A stretch of 64,000 nucleotides of DNA from Io17-Chloro-G2 sp965226825 (GCA_965226825.1 CBDDED010000003.1:558001-622000); one strand, 5' to 3'; counted from the stretch's first letter, positions 25,403 through 35,320 are shown. A program made the numbers and translations. Notes: generated from the letters alone by a model not told the origin.

Positions 25403-27682
25403 GTGAATCAAATGCCTGATTTCAAAACCCTGGGCCAGAGTCTGCCCAGAGTAGACGCCACACAGAAAGTGACCGGCAGGGCCACATACGCCGCCGACGT
25501 TTACCTTCCGCATATGCTGATGTGCAAGCTGCTCACCAGCACTGTGGGACACGCCCGCGTGGTTAACCTCGACACCTCCAGGGCCTTGGCGCTGCCCGGC
25601 GTGCGAGCGGTGATTACAGGCCATGATTTCCCCGACGTAATGTTTGGTTCAGGGGCCCTCCGGGACCGGCGCGTGATGGCCCGGGACGAGGTTTTCTACA
25701 TTGGAGACCCCGTCGCGGCAGTGGCTGCCGACGATGAAGTCACCGCGCAAGAAGCGATTGAATTGATACAGGTGGAGTACGAGCTGTTGGAGTCGGTGGT
25801 CGACCCCTTGGAGGCGATCGCAGAAGGGTCTCCGGCGGTACACGGCGACATGACGAGTTTCGAGGGTTACGGATTCGCCATGGGAGGCAACAACTGCACG
25901 CTGTTGGACGCCGACCGCGGTGACGTAGACCAGGCCTTCCGGGACGCTGACCGTATTTTCGAGGAAAACTACCGGTCCCAACCAATCAACCAGGGCTTCC
26001 TGGAGCCCATGGCCTGCGCGGCTAACGTGGAATCTGACGGCAGGCTCACCATTTGGGCTTCAACCCAGGGGCCGTTCCAGGTCCGGGCGCAGCTATCTTC
26101 AGTGTTGGATATTCCAATATCCAGGATCAAGGTAAATGCCATGGAGTTGGGCGGCGGCTTCGGAGCGAAACTGCGTCTGGCCTTCGAGGCATTTCCCGCC
26201 ATGTTGGCCATGAAGACCGGCCGGCCGGTTAAGCTGGTCAACACCCGGGAGGAGGCCTTCACGCTCAACGGTCCCCGTCTGGAAACCAACATCCACCTTA
26301 AGACCGGGGTCTTGAATGACGGGACCATCGTCGCCAGGGAGTCGCACAGCGTCTTCGACGTGGGCGCCTACCTGGGCGCCGGGCCGAACTCCGGAGTCGC
26401 CCATGCCCTGGGCCCCTACAACATCCCCAACATCCGGTTGCGGTCCTACGGCGTCTACACCAACAAAATATATGTTGGTTCCTACCGTGCTTCCGGTGTC
26501 GCCGATATGACCTTTGCCGTAGAGTCGCACATGGACAGCATGGCCCACCAGTTGGGCCTGGACCCAATGGAGTTCCGCCTCAAGAACGCCATGTCAGAGG
26601 GCGACACCTCGGTTAGCGGCGCCAGGCTGCCGGCGAACGGTTTGAGGGAAACCGTGGAAGCCGTCAAGCAGCGGATGGGATTGCCCAAGAAGCTCGGCGA
26701 AAACCGTGGCGTTGGCATCGCCATGGGAGAGTGGCGCAGCGGCAGCGGCCCTTCCACCGCCTCCATAAACGTTAACGAGGATGGCACCGTCAGCCTGCTG
26801 ACCGGGTCCGTGGATATTTCCGGCAGCGACACCTCCCTGGCCCAGATTGCCGCGGAAACCCTGGGTCTGGACCTTGGCCAGGTGATTGTGTCCACGAGGG
26901 ACACGGACATGACGCCCTTCACCGGTCCAAGCGGCGGCAGTCGTATTGTTTACAGCCAGGGCAAAGCGGTGCAACAGGCGGCCGAAGACGCCAGGGACAA
27001 GCTGGTGAGCTTGGCCGCGCAACGACTGGGGGTTCCCGCCGATGCCCTGGCCTGCCGTGACGGCAAAGTTTATGTTCAGGACAACCCTGCCCAGTCAATG
27101 ACACTGTCTCAACTGGCCCGGGCCAGCCTGACCTCGCAGCAGGGACCGATCATTGGTTTGGCAAGCCTCTCCAGCATGCCATACGCGCCGGTTTTCAACA
27201 CGCAAGCCGCAGAAGTCCTGGTGGACACCGAGACCGGGCAGGTCAAGGTCACGAGGTTTGTACAAGCCCAGGACGTTGGCGTTGCCATCAACCCCATGTC
27301 GGTCGTTGGCCAGTTGGAAGGCGGAGCGGTCCAGGGAATCGGACGGGCTTTGAGCGAAGAGATGCAGATCGATCCGCAAACAGGGCGGGTGATGAATCCT
27401 TCCCTAGCTACCTACCTGATGCCTCTCGCCGTGGATATGCCGGAGATTGAAACCATACTGATCAACGTGCCTTCGGAGAGTGGTCCTTTCGGAGCCAGGG
27501 CAGTGGCGGAACCCCCGGGATTCGGCCCTCCCGCGGCAATCGCCAACGCCATCTATGACGCGGTTGGCGTCCGGATTAACCAATTGCCCTTCACGGCCGA
27601 GCGGGTGCTGGCGGCGATTCAAGGCAAGAACTCGTTGGACCGCACCATGGACGTCGAATCTCTGAAACAGCGCGAAGGGTAG
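25403..27682 (+). CDS. Molybdenum hydroxylase, molybdopterin-binding large subunit
   Basis: The catalytic subunit of a xanthine dehydrogenase/aldehyde oxidase-type enzyme, 759 residues. The molybdopterin regions include GGGFGAKLRLAFEA and TGPSGGSRIVYSQGKA. The active-site Glu sits in VAEPPGFGPPAAIANAI near the C-terminus. Form I CO dehydrogenase has a CSFR loop and form II AYRGAGR; here the corresponding segment is SYRASGVAD, so CO oxidation is unlikely and a hydroxylase of N-heterocycles or aldehydes is more probable. The start is GTG 25403. The upstream gap is 29 bases, so M, S and L form one operon. Confidence 0.92.
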   Translation: MNQMPDFKTLGQSLPRVDATQKVTGRATYAADVYLPHMLMCKLLTSTVGHARVVNLDTSRALALPGVRAVITGHDFPDVMFGSGALRDRRVMARDEVFYIGDPVAAVAADDEVTAQEAIELIQVEYELLESVVDPLEAIAEGSPAVHGDMTSFEGYGFAMGGNNCTLLDADRGDVDQAFRDADRIFEENYRSQPINQGFLEPMACAANVESDGRLTIWASTQGPFQVRAQLSSVLDIPISRIKVNAMELGGGFGAKLRLAFEAFPAMLAMKTGRPVKLVNTREEAFTLNGPRLETNIHLKTGVLNDGTIVARESHSVFDVGAYLGAGPNSGVAHALGPYNIPNIRLRSYGVYTNKIYVGSYRASGVADMTFAVESHMDSMAHQLGLDPMEFRLKNAMSEGDTSVSGARLPANGLRETVEAVKQRMGLPKKLGENRGVGIAMGEWRSGSGPSTASINVNEDGTVSLLTGSVDISGSDTSLAQIAAETLGLDLGQVIVSTRDTDMTPFTGPSGGSRIVYSQGKAVQQAAEDARDKLVSLAAQRLGVPADALACRDGKVYVQDNPAQSMTLSQLARASLTSQQGPIIGLASLSSMPYAPVFNTQAAEVLVDTETGQVKVTRFVQAQDVGVAINPMSVVGQLEGGAVQGIGRALSEEMQIDPQTGRVMNPSLATYLMPLAVDMPEIETILINVPSESGPFGARAVAEPPGFGPPAAIANAIYDAVGVRINQLPFTAERVLAAIQGKNSLDRTMDVESLKQREG

Positions 27683-27811
27683 CGGTTCTTCTGTGCCAAC
27701 GCGGCATTAGAGAGCCGTTGGGCAGTCAGGGCACGGATGACGGCCCTATACCCCGACCCAAACCCCGACGTCGGCATCGCATGGCGGAACTAGACGCCGG
27801 GGAGGATTCCC

Positions 27812-29230
27812 ATGGCTGAAGTTAGAGTAGACACCATAGTCCGCGGCGGGCAGGTGGTCACTTCGTCCCAGGTTGTAGACGCTGCGATTGCGATCAAGGG
27901 CGAAAAAATTGTGGCCCTGGCCCCGGAACACCTGCTGCCTCCGGCTGACCTATACATCGATGCTGAGGGCAAATACATCCTGCCCGGGCTTATCGATTCC
28001 CACGTCCACCTGGATGGGCATGACAATTACGCCCTGGGTGGCAGAGCCGCCGCCTACGCCGGACTCACCACGTTGATCCCCTTCGGCACCTACGATCTGG
28101 AAGGGGATGAGACCCTGCCTCAGGCCATCCACCGCATCCGTGAAGTGATCGAGCAGGGCGCCCTGGTGGATTTCGGTCTGCATTTCATCTTGCAGAACCG
28201 GCCGAGCATTTTGAACAGCCTGCCCCAAGCCCTCGCCATGGGGGTCAAGTCCTACAAAATGTTCATGACCTACAAGAAACGGCCGGGCAGGATGTGCGAC
28301 GACGACTACATCTGCCAGGCCATGGAAAACGTGGCGGCGGGCGGCGGAGTGTTGCAGCTGCACTGCGAAAGCGGCAACATTATCGAGTATCTGGAGAACA
28401 AGCTGCTCGCCGAGGGCCACACCCATCCCACTGATTTCCCTTCGGCGTGTCCTGATTGGGCCGAGGAGGAGGCAATCAACCGGGCGATCAACATGGGCAA
28501 CGCCACCGGATGCCCGACCTACGTGGTGCACCTGAGCACCCAGTTGGGCCTTGAGAGAATCAAACAGGCTCACGCATTGGGCCAGCGAATCTGGACTGAA
28601 ACCTGTCCCCAATACCTTTTGTTGTCAGACGCGGAAATGGCGAGGTTCGGCCCCATGGCCAAGATTGGACCTCCGCTCCGTCCCGAGGACGGTCCCGACC
28701 GCGACGCTTTGTGGCGGGGACTGGAGCAGGGCCACACTTCTATTGTGGCCAGCGACCATGCTCCATACCCTCAAGAACTGAAGCAGGTTGGATGGGACAA
28801 CATATTTGTTGACGAGGAAGGCCGCTCGGTGCCCTTCGGCTCGCCGGGTGTGGAGACCTTGGTCTCGTTGATGTACAGCGAGGGAGTGGTCAAAAGAGGC
28901 CTGCCAATCTGGTGGCTGGCCCGGGTCATGTCGGAAAATCCGGCGCGAATCTTCGGTTTGTTTCCCAGAAAGGGCGTGATCCAGGTGGGGTCTGACGCCG
29001 ATCTGCTGATTTGGGACCCACAAGCGGACCGGATTATCACAGCCAAAGATCATTACAGCACCGCCGGTTACACCCTTTTCGAAGGTTGGGAAGTCACCGG
29101 CAAGCCGTGGATGACCCTGCTGCGCGGCCAGGTCTTACTCAACGAAGGGAAGTTGGAGAGACAACCGGGCTACGGCAGATTCCTGGAGTGTGCTGGCCCC
29201 ACCGCCCCCATCGGGGGCCCGGTCCGGTAG
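27812..29230 (+). CDS. Dihydropyrimidinase/hydantoinase-like cyclic amidohydrolase
   Basis: Opens cyclic amide rings, such as dihydropyrimidines, hydantoins or allantoin. All binuclear metal ligands are visible: HVH in DSHVHLDG, the carboxylated Lys in KSYKMFMTY, His in LQLHCES and VVHLSTQ, and Asp in ASDHAPY. The 472 residues match the D-hydantoinase/allantoinase range. ATG 27812 has GGGGAGG upstream. It lies 129 bases after the molybdenum hydroxylase, fitting a two-step path in which a ring is hydroxylated and then opened; the substrate is inferred only as a class. Confidence 0.88.
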   Translation: MAEVRVDTIVRGGQVVTSSQVVDAAIAIKGEKIVALAPEHLLPPADLYIDAEGKYILPGLIDSHVHLDGHDNYALGGRAAAYAGLTTLIPFGTYDLEGDETLPQAIHRIREVIEQGALVDFGLHFILQNRPSILNSLPQALAMGVKSYKMFMTYKKRPGRMCDDDYICQAMENVAAGGGVLQLHCESGNIIEYLENKLLAEGHTHPTDFPSACPDWAEEEAINRAINMGNATGCPTYVVHLSTQLGLERIKQAHALGQRIWTETCPQYLLLSDAEMARFGPMAKIGPPLRPEDGPDRDALWRGLEQGHTSIVASDHAPYPQELKQVGWDNIFVDEEGRSVPFGSPGVETLVSLMYSEGVVKRGLPIWWLARVMSENPARIFGLFPRKGVIQVGSDADLLIWDPQADRIITAKDHYSTAGYTLFEGWEVTGKPWMTLLRGQVLLNEGKLERQPGYGRFLECAGPTAPIGGPVR

Positions 29231-29447
29231 GTTGGACGAAGTTGCGTCAGTCCCAGGATTGAGGTTGTCCTAGGATTTGGCATCGTGAACTCAAAGGCCT
29301 CTCGGAGGCCGGTTACATCAAAGTGTTGGCGCTTCGGCCATCTCCAAGCCCCAACCCCGTCCTTCCAGCCGCCACAACCCTTTTCCCTGCGCTGGCACTC
29401 CTATGGCATCTTGGAAACCCCAGGTTGTGGTAGACCGCTCCGCTCCT

Positions 29448-29718
29448 AGGGTCTTTCGATTGTCCCCCGTCAGTCTCGCCGCAGCGGGAATCCAGAACCC
29501 TGATTATGTGCCAAGACTGCTATGCCAACTAAGACGCGCCGGATGGACAGGTCGACGTCCCACCTGGAACATTCCTGCAGACACGCACCAGGTTGGATTG
29601 GGAAAAGGGCTCTGGATTCCCGCTGCGGCGAAAATGCCGGGAGTAGGAATCAAAATGGGCTCCAGATTCCCGTTGCGGCAAGAGCCACGGGGGGATTCGA
29701 TGATAATCGAAAGACCCT
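29448..29718. repeat. MITE-like element, copy A (271 bp)
   Basis: Terminal inverted repeats AGGGTCTTTCGATT at both ends, flanked by T and A so that the ends read TA outward. Inside are inverted copies of the GGGAATCCAGAGCCC core. About 90% identical over its whole length to 39257-39527 in opposite orientation. It encodes no plausible protein, and the rest of the 29231-29912 gap holds nothing recognisable. Confidence 0.8.
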
Positions 29719-29912
29719 AGCTCCCCTCCCGTCACACTTGACGCGCGACCATGGCTCGGAGACTGGAGCCCGCTTAAAGAAAAAAGCGCTCTGGATTGCC
29801 GCCGCGGTGGGGTCGACCGGCCGTGGGTGCGGTCTGATGGAAGGCTATCGAGCATCGCTGTCGATGCAAGATTCGCCTGTCACATTAGAATGCGTTCGAC
29901 CCGGAAGCGGTT

Positions 29913-30935
29913 CTACTTCAGCTGGGGGATCACCTGGTCGGCCAACAGCTTTAAGGATTCTTCAACTTGCTCTTTGGTCAACTGGCCACCGGGGTTCAAG
30001 TCCAGGGAGAATCCGGTGATTCCCAGTTGGTCTTGATACTCCCTGAGGCGGTCTACCACCTCCCCGGGGGAGCCGAAAGCCACCCGGGTTAGCACGTCGT
30101 CATAGGTTGTTTCGGAAATCCGCTTCAGTCTTTCGTAGGCTTCTTCGTCCGCCGCTCCGGCCAGGTTGGCCGCCACTAACCGCCGCTGCCGCATGGTGCT
30201 GGCTTCCGGCACCGACCGGCCCTTTTCGGACGTTTCGCCGACATAGGCTGCCAACTGCAGTATCACGTCATTCGGGCCGGAAAAGCCCGCCAGCTCTCGC
30301 TCCGATTTGTAATGGGCCAGCAACTCTTGTAACTCCGGGACGTCCATCTGGTGCCGGATGAAGATTGGGAATCCGAGCTTGCCGACCAGGGAAAAGGTCT
30401 CCCGGCTCTCCACGGCGACCCGTATTGGCGGGTGTGGACTCTGAAAGGGCCTGGGCACCAGGTCCACGTCCTGAAAGTTGTAATGCTTCCCTTGATAAGA
30501 GAAAGGAGTGTCGGTCCAGGCCTTTTGGATGACCTCCAGGGACTCCATAAAGAGCGTCCGGCTCTCACCGTAGTCCACGTTGTAGCCTTGGTATGACTCC
30601 AGAAATGAACTGCGTCCCACGCCGAACAACAACCGGCCCTGGCTGATGTGGTCCACCATTGCGGCCTCTTCGGCTACCCGCAGCGGGTTGGCCAAAGGTA
30701 GGACCTGCACTGCCAGGCCAATCCCGATGCGCTTGGTCATGGCGGCGGCGGCGCTGGCCCCGATTAGCGGCGAGGCCAGTACAGCCCTGTTCGGCCGGAA
30801 ATGGCTCTCCCCGAACCAAAAAGTGTCCAGTCCCGCGTCCTCCGCCAGGGTCACCAGGTCGAACCATTCCCTGAAGGTCTCGGCCTGGCTCGAGCCTTCC
30901 CGTGTGGTGAACATGGAAAACATGCCGAAGTTCAT
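29913..30935 (-). CDS. LLM-class flavin-dependent monooxygenase
   Basis: A bacterial luciferase-like enzyme of 340 residues. It uses reduced flavin, supplied by a separate reductase, and O2 to oxygenate an organic substrate. Typical features are the N-terminal MNFGMFSMF strand, FWFGESHF near residue 40, GIGLAVQVLPLANPLRVAEE near 70-95, and DHISQGRLLFGVGRS, where the phosphate-binding GRL-GVG occurs. The C-terminal GSPGEVVDRLREYQ is also family-typical. SAR202 genomes are rich in this family. The gene is preceded on its strand by a VOC protein gene, with a hairpin between them. ATG 30935 is used. Confidence 0.9.
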   Translation of the reverse strand: MNFGMFSMFTTREGSSQAETFREWFDLVTLAEDAGLDTFWFGESHFRPNRAVLASPLIGASAAAAMTKRIGIGLAVQVLPLANPLRVAEEAAMVDHISQGRLLFGVGRSSFLESYQGYNVDYGESRTLFMESLEVIQKAWTDTPFSYQGKHYNFQDVDLVPRPFQSPHPPIRVAVESRETFSLVGKLGFPIFIRHQMDVPELQELLAHYKSERELAGFSGPNDVILQLAAYVGETSEKGRSVPEASTMRQRRLVAANLAGAADEEAYERLKRISETTYDDVLTRVAFGSPGEVVDRLREYQDQLGITGFSLDLNPGGQLTKEQVEESLKLLADQVIPQLK

Positions 30936-31026
30936 GGTTCAGTCCTTTTGGAATTGTCGGGGCGGAGCGCAGTTCTGCCCGGACGCCACCGTGCCGGGCA
31001 ATGCAGGATTTTTAACTTGAAAGACA

Positions 31027-31069
31027 TAGCCCACTCCGCTGCTTCGCTTGAAGCTGCTGGAGTGGGCTA
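31027..31069 (-). terminator. Long hairpin between the VOC and LLM genes
   Basis: TAGCCCACTCC pairs perfectly with GGAGTGGGCTA, with a second partial stem inside (GCTGCTTC/GAAGCTGC). On the minus strand it is followed by TCTTTCAAGTT, only moderately T-rich. It probably terminates the VOC transcript. Confidence 0.6.
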
Positions 31070-31097
31070 ACGGATTCAGGGTCGACTACGGCCGGGG

Positions 31098-31595
31098 TTA
31101 ATTTTTGGCGAAGGCGTCCACGTACTGTTGCCGCGGAAATTCCTCGTCATCGTGGACCGGCATGGGCTCCGTGTAAATCTCCAACCGGTTGCCATCCGGA
31201 TCCAGGAAGTAGAAGGACCGGCTTCCGCTCTCTTCTACGCTTCCACCGCTCTCTGGGCCGTGAATGAACGGTCCCTGGATGATTTCAACGCCGTGGGACC
31301 GCACGTGGGACAGGGCATCCAGCCACTCTTCCCGGTTGTTCACCTGGAAAGCTATTTGCTGGACCAGTCGATGCCTGGGATTGCCGCCGTCCACGTCCGC
31401 GCCTTCGGGAGCAGTCCCGATTACGAAGTTGTGGTGGTCCTGCTCGAACCGGAGAAAGCCCGTCTCGGTGCCATCCGGCCGGGTGTACCTGCGGGTTACC
31501 TTGCATCCCAAGGTTTGGGTGTAGAACTTGAAAGACCTTTCGAAGTCGGATACCAATATACCTACGTGACCGACACGTCTCAGTTGAATACCCAT
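31098..31595 (-). CDS. VOC-superfamily (glyoxalase/extradiol-like) protein
   Basis: A single-protein VOC fold of 165 residues with two beta-alpha-beta-beta-beta modules. Metal-ligand positions: His in VGHVGILV (residue about 9) and Glu in NRLEIYTE. The third position, often His in the HHIAF motif, reads QQIAFQV, so the metal site would be His/Gln/Glu, as seen in some glyoxalases, or be impaired. The substrate is unknown; an oxygenase or lyase step in the neighbouring catabolic genes is possible. ATG 31595 has GGAGGG upstream; the frame extends to 31670 without support. Confidence 0.82.
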   Translation of the reverse strand: MGIQLRRVGHVGILVSDFERSFKFYTQTLGCKVTRRYTRPDGTETGFLRFEQDHHNFVIGTAPEGADVDGGNPRHRLVQQIAFQVNNREEWLDALSHVRSHGVEIIQGPFIHGPESGGSVEESGSRSFYFLDPDGNRLEIYTEPMPVHDDEEFPRQQYVDAFAKN

Positions 31596-31761
31596 GTTGG
31601 AAACCCTCCATACCCTGAGTCTAATATGCCGCTCCCCAAGTTTCCTCGTAAGCAAACCTGAATGGCCCAATGTTAACCGTGCTGGCAGACTCCGTCAAGA
31701 TTTTGGTTCATCCCCGGCAGGCCCACCTCGTCGGGGAGGCTGGTTTCGAGATTTAAGACCT

Positions 31762-33429
31762 CTAATTTTCGGTGATTTTGACGTGACGCAACCTGGGAAT
31801 CACCATTGGGAACAGGAAGTAGTCCTCCACGTAGGGCTTGATCAGCACGTAACCCGAATCACCATGCCACAGGGGAATCCAGGGAGCGTCTGCGACAATC
31901 AATTTCTCCGCCCGGTTGTACAGGTCAAACCGCTTGGCCTGATCCTGCTCGGTGCGCGCCTGCTCCAAGAGGTCGTCCACCTCAGGATTTGCGTAGTTGG
32001 TGTGGTTGTCCACGCTCTCGGAATGCAGCAGCACGTCCAGGAAATTTTCGGGATCCGGGTAATCGGCAACCCAACCTGAGCCCCCGTACATCTGGAACCG
32101 GCCTTCGTGCTGGTCCTGCAAGTAGGTGGCCCACTCGGTCTGCAAGACCTCCACTTCTATACCCAAAGTCTCTTGCCACATGGCCAGGATGGCCTCAGTG
32201 GACGGGCCCACAGAAGCGCCGAACGACCCCGGCAGGGACAGGACTATGTGTGGGAAATCTTCCATGTTGGAGCCGTACTTGGACTCTGCCAACAGGCGCT
32301 TGGCTTTCTCAGGATCGTACTCGTAACCTCCCAGGTTGGGGTCGAATCCGGGGAACCCCGGAGGGAGGACCCCATTGGCAGGCACTAACAGTCCCCGGAG
32401 CAATACCTCGGAAATGGTGTCCCGGTCGATGGCGTAGTTGAGCGCCAGCCTGACGTTCTTGTCGTCAAAGGGCGGCTCGATAGCGTTCAAGCCCATGAAG
32501 TAGGTGCTAAAGCTGGGCGGCGACCGCTGGACATCCGTGCTTAACGGATTGGCCGGGTCGAGAATGGCGTCCAGGGAGGTGAGGCCCACGCCGGTGATGT
32601 GAATCTCGTCGTTCTCGTACATGAGAAGGGCATCGCCGCCGCTTAGAATGTGCATTACCTCATCGACGTGGGGCGCGCCCAGGTGATAGCTCTTGTTGGC
32701 GGTCAACCGGATCAGTTCCCCGGGGATATATTCGTCCAGCAGGAAGGGGCCGGTGCCGTTTGGCTGCTTGAACCAATCATCATTCCCCTCAAGGTTGTTC
32801 CGGTCCAGGACAAAGGAGGTGGGATAGCTCAGCTTGGCCAGGAGATAAGCCTTGGGGGCGTCGGCGGTAATGGAAATAGTCCGTTGGTCTATTACCTTGA
32901 CCCCCGAGATATTCGAGGCGTTCCCCTTGAGCTTGTCATTGACCCCCGCGATGTCACCCAGGAAAACGCTGACGGTTGGAGCTTCCGTGGCAGGATCTGT
33001 TGCCCGCTCCATTGACCATTTCAAGTCGTCGGCGGTTACCGCCTTGCCATCGTGGAACTCAATATCGTCCCTGAGATGAAACGTATAGGTCAGCCCACCG
33101 TCGGAAACGTCCCACCGTTCTGCCAAATCTGGGACGATTTCCAGTTGCCCGTCTATTGTAGCCAGCCCACCGAAAACTTCTACGATGATTCCCGCGGATG
33201 TCGTGTCCCCGGCAAGGTGGGGGTCCAGCGTGGGCGGGTCACTCCAGAGCCGGACCAGTGTGCCGCCGGATACCGACCCGGTCTGCGGCTCCATGGCGGT
33301 GGGCTCCGGCGTGGGCGCGGCCGTTGCCGCCGTTTCAGTGGCTTGGGGCGGCTCCGGAGTTTCCGCTGGGCCGCCGCAGGCGACGACGAATAACAGTAGG
33401 ATGGGGACCAGTATGAAAAGCAGTCTCAT
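31762..33429 (-). CDS. Peptide/nickel-type ABC substrate-binding lipoprotein (SBP family 5)
   Basis: An extracytoplasmic solute receptor of 555 residues. Signal MRLLFILVPILLLFVVACGG has the lipobox VAC, then a Pro/Thr/Glu-rich spacer. Family-5 motifs are GGTLVRLWSDPPTLDPHLAG, YTFHLRDDIEFHDGKAVTADDLKWS and NVRLALNYAIDRDTI. The family binds peptides, glycosides, opines or aromatic-linked solutes. No permease or ATPase gene is adjacent, so it would have to share a distant transporter. ATG 33429 follows TGAGGAT; the upstream open frame is rejected because the signal peptide fixes the start. Confidence 0.9.
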   Translation of the reverse strand: MRLLFILVPILLLFVVACGGPAETPEPPQATETAATAAPTPEPTAMEPQTGSVSGGTLVRLWSDPPTLDPHLAGDTTSAGIIVEVFGGLATIDGQLEIVPDLAERWDVSDGGLTYTFHLRDDIEFHDGKAVTADDLKWSMERATDPATEAPTVSVFLGDIAGVNDKLKGNASNISGVKVIDQRTISITADAPKAYLLAKLSYPTSFVLDRNNLEGNDDWFKQPNGTGPFLLDEYIPGELIRLTANKSYHLGAPHVDEVMHILSGGDALLMYENDEIHITGVGLTSLDAILDPANPLSTDVQRSPPSFSTYFMGLNAIEPPFDDKNVRLALNYAIDRDTISEVLLRGLLVPANGVLPPGFPGFDPNLGGYEYDPEKAKRLLAESKYGSNMEDFPHIVLSLPGSFGASVGPSTEAILAMWQETLGIEVEVLQTEWATYLQDQHEGRFQMYGGSGWVADYPDPENFLDVLLHSESVDNHTNYANPEVDDLLEQARTEQDQAKRFDLYNRAEKLIVADAPWIPLWHGDSGYVLIKPYVEDYFLFPMVIPRLRHVKITEN

Positions 33430-33551
33430 GTTTATCCTCAGCAGGAGATTTTTTGCGAGTGTGCCGGACAATAGCGCCGGATCATTAACAGAATCATTAA
33501 ACGTACTGGTAATTCGGTCTTGAACACTCATCAAGTAACAATCATGGGAAT

Positions 33552-35246
33552 TTAAACCGACAACACGACGTCTACTATTGCCGTTTGGCCTCCCTTCACC
33601 GCGTTGAGCGCGCGGGCCAGCGCGGGTTTCAATTCTGAGGGGTCCTCGACCCTGACCCCATATCCCCCGAAAGGTTTCACCAGGCCCGAATAGTCGGGTC
33701 CGGGGATGTCCACTCCATGGAAGACGCGGTTCGCGTCGGCAGCGCCGCCGGGATACCAGGCTTGGTGAGTCTGCTGCATCGCCGAGTACTTGCCGTTGTT
33801 GAACACGACGATAAGGATGGGCAAACCGGCTTCGTTGGCCACGCCCAAACTCTGGACGACCGGGTTGTAAAGAAAAGAGCCGTCGCCCATCAAGGCTACG
33901 ACCGGCTTGTCCGGCATGGCCAACTTTACGCCCAGGGCCAAACCCAACCCTTGACCCAATCCACCGGTGGTGTGGAAGTACTGTTGGGGCTGCGTCCATT
34001 CCACGTGCTTCAAGATGGTAGGGCGGTGGGTGATTGTCTCTTCTACAAACACGGCTTCCTGGCTCAGGACATCGCTTATGGCCGCGCTCAACGACACCGG
34101 GTCAATTGGGTTGCGACCTTCGGCATGGAATTCTGCGTCTCGTCGGGCTTCCTGTTGTCGGTCATGCTCTTGCTGCCACCGGTCCCATCTTTTCATCCGT
34201 TCCGGTGCGTCAACCTTGGCGGCCACGGCTTCGGTCAACAATCGGAGTGAGGCCGCCAGGTCTCCTTCCAGGTAAAGGTCGGCGTGAAGGTCCTGGTAAA
34301 CCAGGTGTTCTTTGATGGGGTGCTCATCCACGACTACAACCTGTGCGTTGGCGGGAGCATCGCCGGGTGGATACCAGGGCGCTTGAGAGCTCACAATCAG
34401 GAAAAGGTCCGATTCGCCCATGAAAGGCTCAAGGCTGTGCCCCAGGTGCAAGGGATGTTGCTTGGGGAAGTTGGCGTATATCGGTCCCGGAGCTTCCACC
34501 ACGGGGATTGCCCAGGCTTCCGCCAGTGCGATGAGATTTTGGTAAGCCTCCGGGTCTCCTCCGGCGCGCTCGGTGATAATTACCGGGTTGGCGCTGTTGG
34601 CTAAAAGGTTCGCTACTGTTTCTACGTCGGAAGGGCTGGGTTCGGTTTTAGGGGCCGGCGCCACCTTTCCCATTCGGGTCCGCGGCGTCCATTCCGCGGT
34701 CATCACCTCGATAGGTATGTCCAGGAAAGTGGGGCCCTTGGGTATCCTTTGGGCCATCTCGCCCGCCCGGGTTACCGATTCATAAAGGGCGAACGGGCTG
34801 GGGACGTGGCTGCTCCACTTGACATAAGGCTGCGCCCACCGGTCGGGACCGCCCACTACGCTGAGGCCGCGGTACCACTGGGCGCCGGGATCGAAATTCG
34901 GGTCCTCGCCATAGGTTATGGATTCGCCGGAACAGACCAGCATGGGGACTTCTGATATGTAAGCCCCATGAATGCCCATGGCTCCTTGCAGCAGGCCAAC
35001 TCCCGCATGCAGCAGCACCGCCTGCATTCGGCCGGTCGCCCGGGTGTAACCCATGGCGATAGTCACGGCCAGCGTTTCATGCCAGCAATTGATGTACTTT
35101 GGCCCAGGAGTTTCGTTGGCCTGTTGACGGGCCAATGCTTCCCACACCGGCGGCCACTCTGAACCCGGGGAGGAGATAATGTAGTCAACTCCCAGGTTGC
35201 GCAAAGCCTCCAGAACGGCTTCTCCACCGTCATTTGGTCCGGCCAT
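33552..35246 (-). CDS. Thiamine-pyrophosphate-dependent enzyme (acetolactate synthase/benzoylformate decarboxylase-like)
   Basis: A three-domain TPP enzyme of 564 residues. The N-terminal Pyr domain has the cofactor-activating Glu57 in WHETLAVTIAMGY. The central domain has NPVIITERAGGDPEA. The C-terminal PP domain has the TPP motif MGDGSFLYNPV...VVFNNGKYSA. Such enzymes decarboxylate or ligate 2-keto acids. Exact function is undetermined; absence of a regulatory-subunit gene argues against anabolic acetolactate synthase. ATG 35246 with AAGGAGG six bases upstream is preferred to 35264. It lies upstream of the SBP gene on the same strand, with 122 bases between. Confidence 0.88.
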   Translation of the reverse strand: MAGPNDGGEAVLEALRNLGVDYIISSPGSEWPPVWEALARQQANETPGPKYINCWHETLAVTIAMGYTRATGRMQAVLLHAGVGLLQGAMGIHGAYISEVPMLVCSGESITYGEDPNFDPGAQWYRGLSVVGGPDRWAQPYVKWSSHVPSPFALYESVTRAGEMAQRIPKGPTFLDIPIEVMTAEWTPRTRMGKVAPAPKTEPSPSDVETVANLLANSANPVIITERAGGDPEAYQNLIALAEAWAIPVVEAPGPIYANFPKQHPLHLGHSLEPFMGESDLFLIVSSQAPWYPPGDAPANAQVVVVDEHPIKEHLVYQDLHADLYLEGDLAASLRLLTEAVAAKVDAPERMKRWDRWQQEHDRQQEARRDAEFHAEGRNPIDPVSLSAAISDVLSQEAVFVEETITHRPTILKHVEWTQPQQYFHTTGGLGQGLGLALGVKLAMPDKPVVALMGDGSFLYNPVVQSLGVANEAGLPILIVVFNNGKYSAMQQTHQAWYPGGAADANRVFHGVDIPGPDYSGLVKPFGGYGVRVEDPSELKPALARALNAVKGGQTAIVDVVLSV

Positions 35247-35320
35247 TGAGGCCTCCTTGTCCATTCAAAGCCTTGTCCGAAACTATTGACTAAAAGGTGA
35301 CTTGGGGATTAGACGTGCAT

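Noticed and set aside
25403..27682. CO dehydrogenase large subunit (CoxL)
   Set aside because: Subunit order fits, but neither the CSFR nor the AYRGAGR active-site loop is present.
29403..30019. Open frames across the 271-bp element copy A
   Set aside because: They read through inverted repeats and intergenic DNA, and no protein-like composition is seen.
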